The notes: a model not told the origin generated them from the sequence alone. Positions 45,085 to 53,960 are shown, numbered from the stretch's first letter. The stretch is 64,000 bases of DNA from Kitasatospora mediocidica KCTC 9733 (GCF_000744225.1 NZ_JQLN01000005.1:2007001-2071000); one strand, 5' to 3'. Program-made: numbers and translations.

Positions 45085-45441
45085 TCAGCGCTCGATGTCG
45101 GGCGTGCTGCCGGACATTGGCAGGCTGCCGTTTCGGCTCAGCCGGTGGAAGCTGAGCCGGACGGCGGCCGGGCGCAGGGCAAGCTCGACGGCCAGAGCGT
45201 CGGCATCGAGGGCGGGCTCCCGTCGGAGCCGCTCGAGGACGAGCTGGTCGGTCCTGGCGTCACCTGCTCGCGCAGTCCAGTACGCGGCGAGGGCGGCTCC
45301 GCCCAGGACGGCCAGGCCGAGGGCGCACATCGCGTAGGAGGCGGAGAGCGCCGCGACGATCGCGGTGGCTGAACCGAGAACGGCGAGGAGGCCGTACGCC
45401 ACAAGGGCGTACGGCCGAGGTCGGGACGGGCGGTCGGTCAT
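45085..45441 (-). CDS. Small membrane protein with HTH-like tail
   Basis: 118 aa. Two hydrophobic segments (YALVAYGLLAVLGSATAIVA, and MCALGLAVLGGAALAAYW) and a soluble C-terminal part with EPALDADALAVELALRPAAV followed by RLSFHRLSRNG, which resembles a winged-helix DNA-contact region. Possibly a membrane-tethered regulator. No family recognised. Confidence 0.6.
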   Translation of the reverse strand: MTDRPSRPRPYALVAYGLLAVLGSATAIVAALSASYAMCALGLAVLGGAALAAYWTARAGDARTDQLVLERLRREPALDADALAVELALRPAAVRLSFHRLSRNGSLPMSGSTPDIER

Positions 45442-45480
45442 GAGGTTGAGTGGTCCTTTCAGACCGGGCCGCAGCCGTTG

Positions 45481-45711
45481 TCAGCTGCGGTGGGTCGACT
45501 TGGGCAGTTCTCCCCGGAAGTCGCAGCCAGGGCACTCGTCCTCCCCCTGGATGTGACCTTCGTACCAGCCATGCACGGCGGCGTGCAGGATCGCCTCCTC
45601 GATGGTGGCCTCGCCCGTCCGCACCGAGGCGACCGCGTTGGCGACGACCAGCTGGAGCACGGCGGAGTCCGGAGACGGGAACGGCGGGGAGGGCATCGAA
45701 GAGGCGCTCAT
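45481..45711 (-). CDS. Small hypothetical protein with CxxC
   Basis: 76 aa. Central helix LQLVVANAVASVRTGEATIE and a late CPGC (DECPGCDFRGELPK), a likely metal or redox site. Only the size and Cys pair are informative. Lies 27 bp after the stop of the HTH gene on the same strand. Confidence 0.55.
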   Translation of the reverse strand: MSASSMPSPPFPSPDSAVLQLVVANAVASVRTGEATIEEAILHAAVHGWYEGHIQGEDECPGCDFRGELPKSTHRS

Positions 45712-45737
45712 GGGTGGAGAGCGTAGAGCTTGACGGG

Positions 45738-45968
45738 TTAGCTGGCAGCCGGGTCGGCGGTCTCGGTGGCCAGGTCGCTGCGGTAGCCCTGGCCCCGCGG
45801 TTTCCAGGCGGCGAAGGTCGCGGGCTTCCAGCGCGGGCGGTCCGTGATGCTCTCGTCGTCGGGTGAGGGTAGGGCCCCTCGGCTCTTGCGGCTGCGGGCG
45901 GCGCCGACACTGATCCCGAGGTGCGCGGCGACCTCGGCGTAGCCCCAGAGCTGCTGGTCGTCGGCCAT
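45738..45968 (-). CDS. AlpA/excisionase-like HTH protein
   Basis: 76 aa from ATG 45968. MADDQQLWGYAEVAAHLGIS is the helix-turn-helix start of MerR/AlpA-type small DNA-binding proteins (SVGAARSRKSRGALPSPDDE as recognition and wing, WKPATFAAW at the end). Such proteins act as excisionases or activators in integrative elements. No integrase is seen in the window. A longer reading frame to 46328 runs over the next gene. Confidence 0.75.
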   Translation of the reverse strand: MADDQQLWGYAEVAAHLGISVGAARSRKSRGALPSPDDESITDRPRWKPATFAAWKPRGQGYRSDLATETADPAAS

Positions 45969-46069
45969 GGTGTTCCTCCTCGGTGTCCCGGTGACGAGGG
46001 TACGCGGGATGGGCGGGCGTACGGCAAGGCCGCCCTGCCGGTGGCGGGGCGGCCTGCTACGGGGGCCGG

Positions 46070-46399
46070 TCAGAGTTCGGCGAGCCGGTTGGAGAGGTTG
46101 AGAGCGGCGGTGGCGACGGCGAGGGCCGAGCACAGGCCGGTGACCTCGCGGACGGTGGGGCGAACGAGGTGCGGCCAGTCGTCGGGGGCGGCGTGCCAGG
46201 AGCCGAGGTGGACCTCGGTGGTGGCCAGGCCGAGGCGGGCGGTGACGTCCCAGCCCGCGCAGCTGGCCTCCTCCCACCGCAGGCTGATCCGGCCGAGGGG
46301 AAGACGGGGAGCATCGGCGGGCAGCCACAGGACGCCGATCGGGTGGATGGGGTTGGTGGGTGCGCTGCGGACGAGGGCGCCGCGGACTCCGGCCGGCAT
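46070..46399 (-). CDS. Small hypothetical protein
   Basis: 109 aa from ATG 46399 (no strong RBS). VLWLPADAPRLPLGRISLRW and WDVTARLGLATTEVHLGSWH suggest a small beta-rich domain, followed by a helix (VTGLCSALAVATAALNLSNR). Not recognised. Codon bias supports coding on this strand. Confidence 0.5.
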   Translation of the reverse strand: MPAGVRGALVRSAPTNPIHPIGVLWLPADAPRLPLGRISLRWEEASCAGWDVTARLGLATTEVHLGSWHAAPDDWPHLVRPTVREVTGLCSALAVATAALNLSNRLAEL

Positions 46400-46493
46400 C
46401 GGCCGGAGGGCGAGGCTGTCGAGCGGGTGGGCGGTTCTGGGGACGTTGCGAGAGGTGATGCGGTCCTCCTGGCTCGGTGCTGGTCGGGGGTGG

Positions 46494-46706
46494 TCAGGCC
46501 CAGGCGAGGTGGTTGCTGACGGCGTGCGGGAGGTAGCCGTCCTGGCCGTCCTCGCCGATGTAGGCGATGCCGTCGTGGACGACGACGTCGGTGCCGACGT
46601 AGTGGGCGAACGGGAAGTCGGGGTTCACGGCGAGGCGGATCCGCAGGTTCGGGTCGAGGTTCTGGAGCTGGGCGAGCAGGTCGCGGACGGTGAAGTACTG
46701 GGGCAT
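46494..46706 (-). CDS. Small hypothetical protein
   Basis: 70 aa. The N-terminal TVRDLLAQLQNLDPNLRIRL is a helix-strand unit typical of small element proteins with an LxxLxxLDPxxxIxL pattern, followed by VGTDVVVHDGIAYIGEDG. Function unknown. ATG at 46706. Confidence 0.6.
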   Translation of the reverse strand: MPQYFTVRDLLAQLQNLDPNLRIRLAVNPDFPFAHYVGTDVVVHDGIAYIGEDGQDGYLPHAVSNHLAWA

Positions 46707-46765
46707 GGCGGGTCTCCAGGCAGATCGAGGGGCGACGGTGGGCGTGGGGGGTGAGCTGGTGGCGG

Positions 46766-47041
46766 TCACGGGAGGTCGAGTCGGAGCAGGCTGCGCAGGA
46801 CGGCCGGTCCGGTCGGGGCGGGCGGGGTGTGGGTGGCGAGGTGCCGCTTGCGGGATTCGTTGACGTAGCCCTTGGCGGAGCCCTTGAACTCCCAGGCGCC
46901 GCACGTGCAGATGGCCTGGGAGTAGCTGCGGCCGGGGCAGTCGGGATGCAGCGGCTTGCCCGAGCTGGTGTGCCTGTGCTCCGGCGGGCAGACGGAGTTG
47001 TCGGGGTGGTGGTTGGTCAGCGGTGCGCGGTGGGCGGCCAT
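46766..47041 (-). CDS. Small Cys/His-rich protein
   Basis: 91 aa; ATG at 47041 overlaps the upstream stop by one base. Cys and His are spaced through DNSVCPPEHRHTSSGKPL, HPDCPGRSYSQAICTCGAWE and a later RKRHLATH, a possible zinc-binding fold. No family recognised. Confidence 0.6.
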   Translation of the reverse strand: MAAHRAPLTNHHPDNSVCPPEHRHTSSGKPLHPDCPGRSYSQAICTCGAWEFKGSAKGYVNESRKRHLATHTPPAPTGPAVLRSLLRLDLP

Positions 47042-47424
47042 CAGGTCCTCTCGGTCGGTGGTGCGGTTCGGCGGGCAGCAGCCAGACGGCGGCGGGGCTG
47101 GATCAGGACGAGGTCGGCGGCGGGCCACGGGTCGCAGGTGTCCCACGGGTGGCCGGTGGTGAGGACGACGGTGCCGTCGGGGCCGTGGACCTCGGGGAGA
47201 CCGCAGACGCCGCAGCCGCACGTCGGGTCGTACGGGCTTGGCCGGGCACGGTAGGGGCCGGAGGCGAAGTAGCTGCTCCGTGGAAGCCGTGCGGGCTCGG
47301 CAGGGTCGAAGGCGGAGACGATCAGGTCTCCGGCGCGAACCTGGTCGGCCCGGACGATCCGCAGGCTGTCGCTGGGGATGATGAGGCGGCTCGCGCGGTG
47401 CTCGGTGGTCGCGGTGACCACCAC
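47041..47424 (-). CDS. Hypothetical protein with Cys cluster
   Basis: 127 aa. IVRADQVRAGDLIVSAFDPA is a short beta-barrel-like opening; TCGCGVCGLPEVHGPDGTVV holds a CxCxxC cluster; WPAADLVLIQP closes the fold. The very end RRRLAAARRTAPPTERT weakly resembles the C-terminal tag shared by other proteins of the element (see 50960), but it is shorter. Confidence 0.55.
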   Translation of the reverse strand: MVVTATTEHRASRLIIPSDSLRIVRADQVRAGDLIVSAFDPAEPARLPRSSYFASGPYRARPSPYDPTCGCGVCGLPEVHGPDGTVVLTTGHPWDTCDPWPAADLVLIQPRRRLAAARRTAPPTERT

Positions 47425-47521
47425 CGGGTGGAAGTCGGCGTGGTGGGTGTGCGTTGCTCGCTCCTTGGCAGTTGGTGGTCTCCCCCTGGGCCGTGGGACC
47501 GGGGCGGTCCTGGTCAGTGAT

Positions 47522-47884
47522 TCAGTCGGCGAGACGGTAGGAGCGCATCGGCAGGGACTCGCCCTCGGCCTCCTGGACCACGAGGCCGTCGGCGGTCAGG
47601 CGGTCGAGCGATCTGGCGACCGTGCGGTCGGGCAGGTTCAGCGCGTTGCCGATCTGGCGGACGCGGGCACCGTCGGACGCCTTGGCGAGGTGCACGACGA
47701 CCTTCCGGTCGCGCCGCAGGCCCAGCTCGTGGACGTCGTCGAAGGTCAGCAGCAGACCGCTCGTGGTCAGGGCAAGGCTGAGGATGAACGCGGTGGAGTC
47801 CGGCTGGACAGAGAAGGCATTGAGCGTGCCGAGCGCGGCGATGGCCGGTCCGGGGATTCGGGTGACGTCGATGCTGAGCTTCAC
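47522..47884 (-). CDS. Winged-helix DNA-binding protein
   Basis: 120 aa from GTG 47884. The C-terminal half ASDGARVRQIGNALNLPDRT then VARSLDRLTADGLVVQEAEG is a MarR/GntR-like winged helix; the N-terminal half (TAFILSLALTTSGLLLTFDD) is mixed. A regulator of the small-gene cluster is likely. Confidence 0.65.
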   Translation of the reverse strand: MKLSIDVTRIPGPAIAALGTLNAFSVQPDSTAFILSLALTTSGLLLTFDDVHELGLRRDRKVVVHLAKASDGARVRQIGNALNLPDRTVARSLDRLTADGLVVQEAEGESLPMRSYRLAD

Positions 47885-48022
47885 GCGGAGGCCCTTTCGG
47901 TGGTTGCGGTATGCCCGAAGACGGGAGCTGCTGGTGACGGCCGAGGGAGGATCCGGCGGCTGGGCGGATGCCCGGCGGGGGCCGGGCATCCGGGCGGTGC
48001 AGTGTCTTGCTGGTGGTGTGGC

Positions 48023-48490
48023 TCAGCTGGCCAGGACGAGGGAGGCGCTGGTGACGTCGGCCGTGGTGTCGAGACCGACGGCGAGCGGCCCGGACGTGGC
48101 GCTGGCCTGGTGGTCGGCGAGCCAGCGGGCGACCGAGTCGGCGCAGGCACTGCAGTCGTCCTCGAAGGAGAGGCTGCCATCGCCGACGTAGACGTCCACG
48201 ACGTCGTCCTCGTCGGGGTCGAAGGGCGATGTCGCCGCTGGGTAGAAGCAGGCGAGCCAGGCGTGGTGGTCCTCGGCGGGGCGCGCGATCTGGCCGTCGT
48301 CGTCGGTGATCAGGAGTTCGCCGCCGGGTACGAGCAGGGACAGGGCGAAGTAGCCCCCACCAGTGTGGACAGGCTCGAAGGCGAGGCCGCGCTGCCGGAG
48401 AGTCTGGTAGATCGCGCGTCCGGCGACCGGGCTCTCGCTGACGGGCAGTTTGTCGGTGAGAGCGGACTCGATGCTTCGAACGAAGGTCAA
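48023..48490 (-). CDS. Hypothetical acidic protein
   Basis: 155 aa from TTG 48490, set by AGGAG about nine bases upstream; no ATG or GTG fits better. GGGYFALSLLVPGGELLITD and DDVVDVYVGDGSLSFEDDCS suggest a beta-rich domain, with a helix VARWLADHQASA near the end. Not recognised. Confidence 0.6.
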   Translation of the reverse strand: MTFVRSIESALTDKLPVSESPVAGRAIYQTLRQRGLAFEPVHTGGGYFALSLLVPGGELLITDDDGQIARPAEDHHAWLACFYPAATSPFDPDEDDVVDVYVGDGSLSFEDDCSACADSVARWLADHQASATSGPLAVGLDTTADVTSASLVLAS

Positions 48491-48534
48491 CGCGGCTTCT
48501 CCTGGGGCTGGTTGGATGCTACGAGTGGGGGAGG

Positions 48535-48882
48535 TCAGCGGGCGTGGGTGGCGATGAGTGCGGTGAGGAACCCGGCGACGGCCTCGGCCGGGGTATCGAT
48601 GCCGAACTCCTGGGTCCACGGCTCGGCGTCGGCCGGGCGGACCTGGACGCGCCAGACGATGCCCCGCTGCCAGGCACCCGGGTCTTCGGGCAGCCAGCCG
48701 ACGTAGACGCGCCCGTCCGGGCTGGTGCAGTGCACGTTCGCCTCCGGGGTGTCGACGGTCGGCCAGCCGAGCCCGACGAGAAGCGCGAGCACGGGCTCCG
48801 CGCAGTGGTCGGAGGCGAGCCAGGAACGGTCCTCGACGGCGGGGCGGACGGTGGCGGGCAGGAGGCTGCTGGGCGCGTTCAC
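48535..48882 (-). CDS. Short DUF317-like protein
   Basis: 115 aa from GTG 48882. WRVQVRPADAEPWTQEFGID then TPAEAVAGFLTALIATHAR matches the second half of DUF317 domains (the strand block ending in TPAExVxxFxxAL). DUF317 proteins normally have about 270 residues with two such units, so this is a single-unit relative of the three genes at 50092, 50960 and 51826. Role unknown. Confidence 0.65.
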   Translation of the reverse strand: MNAPSSLLPATVRPAVEDRSWLASDHCAEPVLALLVGLGWPTVDTPEANVHCTSPDGRVYVGWLPEDPGAWQRGIVWRVQVRPADAEPWTQEFGIDTPAEAVAGFLTALIATHAR

Positions 48883-49078
48883 GGGGGCTGGTCCCTTCGT
48901 TGACCTGCGGTTTCGGCGACATGAGAACTTTGACATGCGCCATGCCGAAGTTCGTAGTCATTTCCGGGATCAGTTCGGTCTGCCGTGGGCGAAGCGGCGG
49001 GAATGGATCGCCGGTGCCGGGTGCTGAAGGAGAGTTACGGCGCGCGGCCGTACACGGGCCCAGAGGGGGAGAACGGCA

Positions 49079-49342
49079 GTGGAGCCGAGCAGAGGCCGCG
49101 ACATGGCGGCACTGGAGAACAAGATCCGCAGCGCGGGACGGCCGTGGACGATGGGCGACCTCGTGATGATCGCTGACGGCCAGTGGGCTGTGCCCACGGC
49201 GGACCGAGCCGGGCGGTCGAACGACCAGACGGTCCGAGCCCGGCTGCGGGACGGCCAGCGGGTCGAGCTGACTGTGGAGGAGCTGGCTCGCGCGGTGGGT
49301 GCCGCCGACCCCAGCACCCACCGCGACCGGGCCGAGGACTGA
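49079..49342 (+). CDS. Small hypothetical protein
   Basis: 87 aa from GTG 49079 (ATG nine codons later is an alternative). GRPWTMGDLVMIADGQWAVP and a helix VELTVEELARAVGAADPSTH suggest a small nucleic-acid-binding or partner-binding fold. The only plus-strand gene in this part of the element; a TTGACA (48930-48935) with TAGTCA 19 bp downstream is a possible promoter. Confidence 0.5.
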   Translation: MEPSRGRDMAALENKIRSAGRPWTMGDLVMIADGQWAVPTADRAGRSNDQTVRARLRDGQRVELTVEELARAVGAADPSTHRDRAED

Positions 49343-49351
49343 CCTCGGGTC

Positions 49352-50095
49352 CTAACGGTGAGCCGCGGGAGCCGGCGCACGAGCGGCGGGTGCCTGCGGG
49401 GCGGGCCGGTCGGCGGGCAGTCCCAGCGGCCGGGAGGGCGCGGTGCGGGCGGTCGCGGCCCGGACCCGCTCGGCGTCCGGGCCACCGTCGGCCTTGAGCG
49501 CGTACTCGCGGGCTTCGACGAGGTGGATGATCGCACTCAGGGCGGTGTTGCTCTCGGCGTACGCGGTCCGCAGCGAGCTGGCCGCAGAGGTGATCCGGTC
49601 GAGGTCGTAGAAGGCCGGCACGTGGCCGGGCCGCGTGAGCGCGTGGAGGCGGTCCTGGTGCACGGCGGCGGAGTTGGAGACCACGGCAAGGTGGCTCCTG
49701 GTGTGCATGACGGCTCGGAGCAGGGGGTCCTCGACGGGCTGGCGGACCGATGCCTTCTCCAGTTCGGCGATCGGCCGGGCCCAGGCTTTCTCGATCAGGG
49801 CATCGGCATGGTCGAGGGCGGTCGGGTCGGACACGGTGTTCTCCAGTGGGGCTTGCGCGGTGGGAGCGAGTGAGGTGGCGGCATGGGCGGCCTGCTGTGC
49901 GGCGTAGAGCTGGACGGCGTGGTCGTTGGTACGGGCGCCCAGCTTCCGGCGGGCTCTGGCGGCGCGGCTGTGAAGGGTCGCGGCGTGGGTTCCCTGGCGC
50001 CGAGCGACTTCGGCGATGGTGTAGCCCTGCGTGAGGTAGCGCAGGAGGGTGGCCTCGGCGGGGCTGAGGGGTTGGTCGTGCAGGGGCTTGCTCAA
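49352..50095 (-). CDS. LuxR-type HTH protein with shared C-terminal tag
   Basis: 247 aa from TTG 50095, which overlaps the upstream stop (TTGA) and has AAGGAG seven bases before it. N-terminal HTH (LSPAEATLLRYLTQGYTIAE, VARRQGTHAATLHSRAARAR) as in GerE-type regulators, a helical middle, then the tag: ERVRAATARTAP at 209-220 followed by a Pro/Ala-rich tail ending PAAHR. Tag shared with nine other proteins here (see findings). Confidence 0.75.
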   Translation of the reverse strand: MSKPLHDQPLSPAEATLLRYLTQGYTIAEVARRQGTHAATLHSRAARARRKLGARTNDHAVQLYAAQQAAHAATSLAPTAQAPLENTVSDPTALDHADALIEKAWARPIAELEKASVRQPVEDPLLRAVMHTRSHLAVVSNSAAVHQDRLHALTRPGHVPAFYDLDRITSAASSLRTAYAESNTALSAIIHLVEAREYALKADGGPDAERVRAATARTAPSRPLGLPADRPAPQAPAARAPAPAAHR

Positions 50096-50940
50096 GGTCG
50101 GCTCCTTCGGGGAGTTGCGGCGGTGCCCGCACCGACTGGAGCGGGAGGCGGGGTCGGTGGGGTCCGGCTGGTGGAGGAGGCGGAGGTCGAGCGGGAGGTG
50201 GCGGCGCTGATGCGCGCGAACTCCAGCGGGGTCGGTGTGGCCGGTGTTGCGGTGGCCCCGGCGGCGAGGTGCTCCAGGTCGATGCGCCGCATGGACCGGT
50301 GGACCGGCGCCGGGTCGCTGACGGCGGTGGTCAGCGCCTGGAGGAGGTGCTCGGGCAGGCGGGAGGAGGCCGTGGCGTACCAGACCTGGCCGGGCGCCCC
50401 GGCCTCGAACAGCCACCGTTCGGTGGCGCCGGTCATCTCGGCTTCGTGTTCCAGGGGCTTGTCCCGGACGTGGAGCCGGACGAAGCGGTCCGGCGACCGG
50501 TAGGTGAGGAACGGGGTGGTCGGGTCCAAGCTCCACTCGTCGGCGAGGAGCCCCAGGCACGTCTCGACGCCGACGGTTCGTCCGCCGTGGTCGAGGTAGG
50601 CGCTGGGGCCGCTGGCGTAGGCGTCGGCGAATGCGGTGGTGAAGTCCGCGACGACCTCGGGCGGGGCCTGGTAGTCGAAGGTGACCAGCCACTCCGGCGG
50701 CGCGAAGGCGTCCGGGCCCGCACTGATCTTCCACAACACCGGGCCGTCGGCCTCTGGAAGGTGTGCCAGGCGGGCGCGCAGGTCCGGTGAGGCGACGAAG
50801 GTGTTCCCCTCCTGATCACGGCTGCGAGCCCACCCGGCGTCGAGCAGCGGCTGGACGGCTTCGGAGCCGTCGGAGTCCGAGTTCGCGAGGTAGCGCGGGG
50901 CAATCCGGTAGTGGCGCGGCTGCTCGGGCGTGTTGGGCAT
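50092..50940 (-). CDS. DUF317 protein with shared C-terminal tag
   Basis: 282 aa from ATG 50940, chosen because GAGGA lies 7 bases upstream; a longer frame to 50970 lacks that. Two DUF317 units: DAFAPPEWLVTFDYQAPPEV (then VADFTTAFADAY) and a second with WYATASSRLPEHLLQALTTA. The tail from 239 carries LEFARISAATSRST then Pro/Ser-rich sequence ending RRSRP. DUF317 proteins are abundant in streptomycete plasmids and ICEs; function unknown. Paralogue of 50960. Confidence 0.85.
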   Translation of the reverse strand: MPNTPEQPRHYRIAPRYLANSDSDGSEAVQPLLDAGWARSRDQEGNTFVASPDLRARLAHLPEADGPVLWKISAGPDAFAPPEWLVTFDYQAPPEVVADFTTAFADAYASGPSAYLDHGGRTVGVETCLGLLADEWSLDPTTPFLTYRSPDRFVRLHVRDKPLEHEAEMTGATERWLFEAGAPGQVWYATASSRLPEHLLQALTTAVSDPAPVHRSMRRIDLEHLAAGATATPATPTPLEFARISAATSRSTSASSTSRTPPTPPPAPVGAGTAATPRRSRP

Positions 50941-50959
50941 GTCGGGTCCTCGCGCCGGG

Positions 50960-51808
50960 TCAGCGGGCACGGCCGGCGAGCGCGGGCACCGGGAGTGCCG
51001 CGGGCCGGGTCGTGGTGGAGTAGGCGAGCACCGAGGCGTTCGCGCTCGGTGCGGGGGCGGAGCGGGCGGTGGCCGCTCGGATGCGCGCGACCTCCAGCGG
51101 GCTCGGCGCGGTCGGCGTAGCGGTTGCCTGCGAGGGCAGGCTCGCCAGTTCCTGCTTGCGCAGGTACCGCTGGACCGGGGCCGGGTTGGTGACAGCGGTG
51201 GTGAGGGTGTCCAGGAGGTGGTCGGGGAGGTTGGTGGTGGCGGTGGCGTACCAGCGGTGGCTGGGCGGACCGACTTCGAACAGCCAGCGCTCTGTGTCGC
51301 CGGCCATCTCGGCCTCGGGGTCCAGGTAGCCGAGCCGCCGGTGGAGTGCCACGAGCCCGTCGGGCGAGCGGAAGACGGCCGTCGCCCGCTCGGCCTCCAG
51401 ACGCCAGCCGTTCTCGCCGAGGAGACGGTCCGTCACGTCGAAGCCGCCGCCGGCACCTTCCCGCACGGAGTTCGGCGCCGCAGAGTAGGCAGAGGCCAGG
51501 GCAGTGGTGAATTCGCCGACGATCTCGGGTGGGGCGGACAGGTCGAGAGTGACCTGCCAGTCGGGCGGTGCAAAGGCGTCGGGGTGGGCGTTGATCATCC
51601 ACAGGTCGCCGCGCTCGCTTTCGGGGAGGAACCCGGTGCGGATGGTGTGGTCGGGCGAGGCGACGAAGACGTTGCCCAGGTCGTCGCGGCTCAGGGCCCA
51701 GCCCGCGTCGAGCAGGGGGACCAGGCCGGGGTCGCCGGTGTGGGTGGAGTCGGCGAGGAAGCGGGGCGCGATCTGGTACTCGCGCGCCGGGGCGGTGATG
51801 TTCGGCAT
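50960..51808 (-). CDS. DUF317 protein with shared C-terminal tag
   Basis: 282 aa, same length and plan as its neighbour: DAFAPPDWQVTLDLSAPPEI, VGEFTTALASAY, WYATATTNLPDHLLDTLTTA. It has the clearest tag: LEVARIRAATARSAP at 238-252, followed by an Ala/Pro/Ser tail ending LAGRAR. Probably arose by tandem duplication with 50092. Nineteen bases separate the two genes. Confidence 0.85.
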   Translation of the reverse strand: MPNITAPAREYQIAPRFLADSTHTGDPGLVPLLDAGWALSRDDLGNVFVASPDHTIRTGFLPESERGDLWMINAHPDAFAPPDWQVTLDLSAPPEIVGEFTTALASAYSAAPNSVREGAGGGFDVTDRLLGENGWRLEAERATAVFRSPDGLVALHRRLGYLDPEAEMAGDTERWLFEVGPPSHRWYATATTNLPDHLLDTLTTAVTNPAPVQRYLRKQELASLPSQATATPTAPSPLEVARIRAATARSAPAPSANASVLAYSTTTRPAALPVPALAGRAR

Positions 51809-51825
51809 GGAAGAGGCCCCTGGGG

Positions 51826-52617
51826 TCAGCGGCGCCGCGCTGCGGGCGCGGGCCGGGAAGCGGGCGGTGTGGAAGGACCGGGCCAGGCCGGCGGCATCGG
51901 GCGGGTGAGGGTGCTCCGGGAAGGGCGCCGTACGGTCACGAGGGCCAGGTGGCGGGTCGGTATGTCGCCGACGAGCCGCTGCACGGGCGCCGTGTCGCTG
52001 AAGGCGCGGGCCGCGTGCACGAGCGGATAGAACGGCACGCCGATCGTGAAGTCCGCGCGCCACGACGGGTGTATCGGATCGCCGGCGAGCATGCTCCACG
52101 ACGGCGGGGCAAGGCCGGCGACCTCGACGTCGTGGGACTGGTATCCGACGCGGTGCCGGTAGACGGCGGTGTGGTCCGGCGCGACCTGGTCGTGGAACCC
52201 CTTGGGAGCTTGGTCAGGCCGCCAGCCGCGGTCGGCCAGGACGGAGGCAGGGGTGTCGGGGTGGTACTGCCGGCCTCCGCGCAGGTAGTCGCGGTGCTGG
52301 GTTCGCAGGCCGTCGGCGAGGACGGTGACGAACGCGGCGGTGATCTCGGCGGGGGTGCCGGGGCCGAAGCTGGCCCGCCACAGGGGTTCGGAGCCGGGAC
52401 TGGCGTACCCGCGTACGGTCCAGGCCCCGGGCTGGCCGGTGGGCCCTTCGCCGGTGAGGACGGCGGTTCGGCACGGGCTGGTGAGACGGGCGGCCCCGTC
52501 AGGCGCGTGGTCGCGGGACCAACCGTGGACATCTGCCAGCGGGGTTACGGCCAGCAGAGGGTCGCCGGGACCGGCAAGTCGAAGCGGCTGGACAAGTAGA
52601 GGGACTGTGGAGCGCAC
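51826..52617 (-). CDS. DUF317-like protein
   Basis: 263 aa from GTG 52617 with AAGGAA upstream. Diverged DUF317: WRASFGPGTPAEITAAFVTV, WSMLAGDPIHPSWRADFTIG. The end lacks the helix motif but keeps a Pro-rich basic tail ending in ARRR. Third member of the DUF317 cluster and 17 bp from the previous gene. Confidence 0.75.
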   Translation of the reverse strand: MRSTVPLLVQPLRLAGPGDPLLAVTPLADVHGWSRDHAPDGAARLTSPCRTAVLTGEGPTGQPGAWTVRGYASPGSEPLWRASFGPGTPAEITAAFVTVLADGLRTQHRDYLRGGRQYHPDTPASVLADRGWRPDQAPKGFHDQVAPDHTAVYRHRVGYQSHDVEVAGLAPPSWSMLAGDPIHPSWRADFTIGVPFYPLVHAARAFSDTAPVQRLVGDIPTRHLALVTVRRPSRSTLTRPMPPAWPGPSTPPASRPAPAARRR

Positions 52618-52731
52618 CGGTGGTTCCTTGCACTGGCGGGGAGCGGGCCCAGCCGCCGAACGAGTCGGCCCTACGGCGGCCGGGCCCATGGCAGACGTGG
52701 CGGGCATGTCTGCGCCGGTGGATCACGGCGA

Positions 52732-53547
52732 TCACCGGCTGCGGGACGGGCTGGCGGCGGACGGGGTAGCGGTGCGGGGCTGGGGCTGGGCGGAGTGGCT
52801 GAACAGCGCGGCCGGCACCGCGCTTCGGCGGAGCGCCGCTGCGGTGCGGAAGCCGTCGCTGCCGAGAGCCGGACCGGCGAGGGTGCGAACAGCGGTCGGC
52901 ACCGGACCAGTCGGTGCCACCGTGTGGCGCTCCTCCCAGCGCTGGACGGAGGTGTAGACCGGCCCGAGTGCCTGTCCGGCCTCGGTGAGGGTGTACGGGT
53001 CGCCGTGTCGGGTGCCGGTCCGCGTGACTAGGCCGTCCTCCTGGAGCCGGGCGAGCCGGGGAACGAGCAGCGCCTCGTAGACGTCGGCGGCCTCGGCGAG
53101 ATGGGTGAAGCGCAGGCTCCCGTGCTCGGCCAGCAGTTGGACGACCGTGGTGGTGTGGCGCGGCTGCAGGCGACTCAGCGCGTCCTCGATCCGCTCGGAC
53201 CTCCCCTGGGGGCTCCGGTCGACGTGCTCCGACGACCACTGCACCAAGGACCGGTACACGGGGCCGAGGGTGAGTGCCCGCTGGCTGAGGCGGTAGGGCG
53301 CGGTCCGGTCGAACTCGGCGTCCCGCCGGAGAAGGCCGGCCTCGTGCATGGTGGCCAGCCGCTTGCTCATGAAGGGCGCACCGACTGACGGGAGGTACGG
53401 CGCGAGGTCGCGAACCCGCATCTCCGGGCCGTACTTGGCGATGGTGTGGACGATTCCGGTGGTCCACTTCGGAGCGAGCTGACGCAGGGCGTCTTCGACG
53501 CGCTGCGCGTCATACCGGGCAGTCACGGTGGCGGTGTTGGTGGGCAT
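52732..53547 (-). CDS. Tandem HxlR-like winged-helix regulator with C-terminal tag
   Basis: 271 aa. Two homologous winged-helix units: residues 13-105 (QRVEDALRQLAPKWTTGIVH, LATMHEAGLLRR) and 117-210 (ERIEDALSRLQPRHTTTVVQ, LARLQEDGLVTR). HxlR regulators usually carry one unit and dimerise; here both are in one chain. The tail from 233 (FRTAAALRRSAVP) then a Ser/Pro-rich end SPSRSR fits the shared tag loosely. Confidence 0.82.
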   Translation of the reverse strand: MPTNTATVTARYDAQRVEDALRQLAPKWTTGIVHTIAKYGPEMRVRDLAPYLPSVGAPFMSKRLATMHEAGLLRRDAEFDRTAPYRLSQRALTLGPVYRSLVQWSSEHVDRSPQGRSERIEDALSRLQPRHTTTVVQLLAEHGSLRFTHLAEAADVYEALLVPRLARLQEDGLVTRTGTRHGDPYTLTEAGQALGPVYTSVQRWEERHTVAPTGPVPTAVRTLAGPALGSDGFRTAAALRRSAVPAALFSHSAQPQPRTATPSAASPSRSR

Positions 53548-53561
53548 GTCGATACTCCGGG

Positions 53562-53960
53562 TCAGTGGATGCGGGACGCACGGGTGGCGCGAGGTGCCGC
53601 AGGGGGCAGCACGGGCGCGTCGGATGGGTCGGGCGTGGTGCTGCGGGAGAGTGCGGCGGCTGCCCTCTGGTCGCCGGTGCGCGAGGCTTCCAGGGCTGCC
53701 TCGCCAGTCGGCGTGAGCGAGAGCAGACGCCCCGAACGGTCCAGGGGCACACTGGTGTCGGCGACGAGGAGGCCGTCTGCGATCAGCTCCTCGATGGTCT
53801 CCGCCCGGACCGCCGTGCCCTTGCCGCTGGCGTTGGCCAGGTAGTTGAAGTGGTACAGAATGTCTCGGCAGATCCGCAGGCCACCGCGGTCGACAGCCTC
53901 AAGTGCCTCTGAGGCCAGGAGCTTGTTCGGCTCACTGGCGAACGGGTCGTGGGGGTTCAC
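53562..53960 (-). CDS. Winged-helix-like small protein with C-terminal tag
   Basis: 132 aa from GTG 53960, overlapping the stop before it. ALEAVDRGGLRICRDILYHF and IEELIADGLLVADTSVPLD, then RLLSLTPTGEAALEA, give a winged-helix-like N-terminal part. The tail from 98 (QRAAAALSRSTTP) ends RATRASRIH, an instance of the shared tag. Confidence 0.7.
   Translation of the reverse strand: MNPHDPFASEPNKLLASEALEAVDRGGLRICRDILYHFNYLANASGKGTAVRAETIEELIADGLLVADTSVPLDRSGRLLSLTPTGEAALEASRTGDQRAAAALSRSTTPDPSDAPVLPPAAPRATRASRIH

Noticed and set aside
48883..49078. Upstream minus-strand starts that would extend the 48535 and 48023 genes
   Set aside because: Poor codon bias and no RBS; the region is better read as promoter space between divergent genes.
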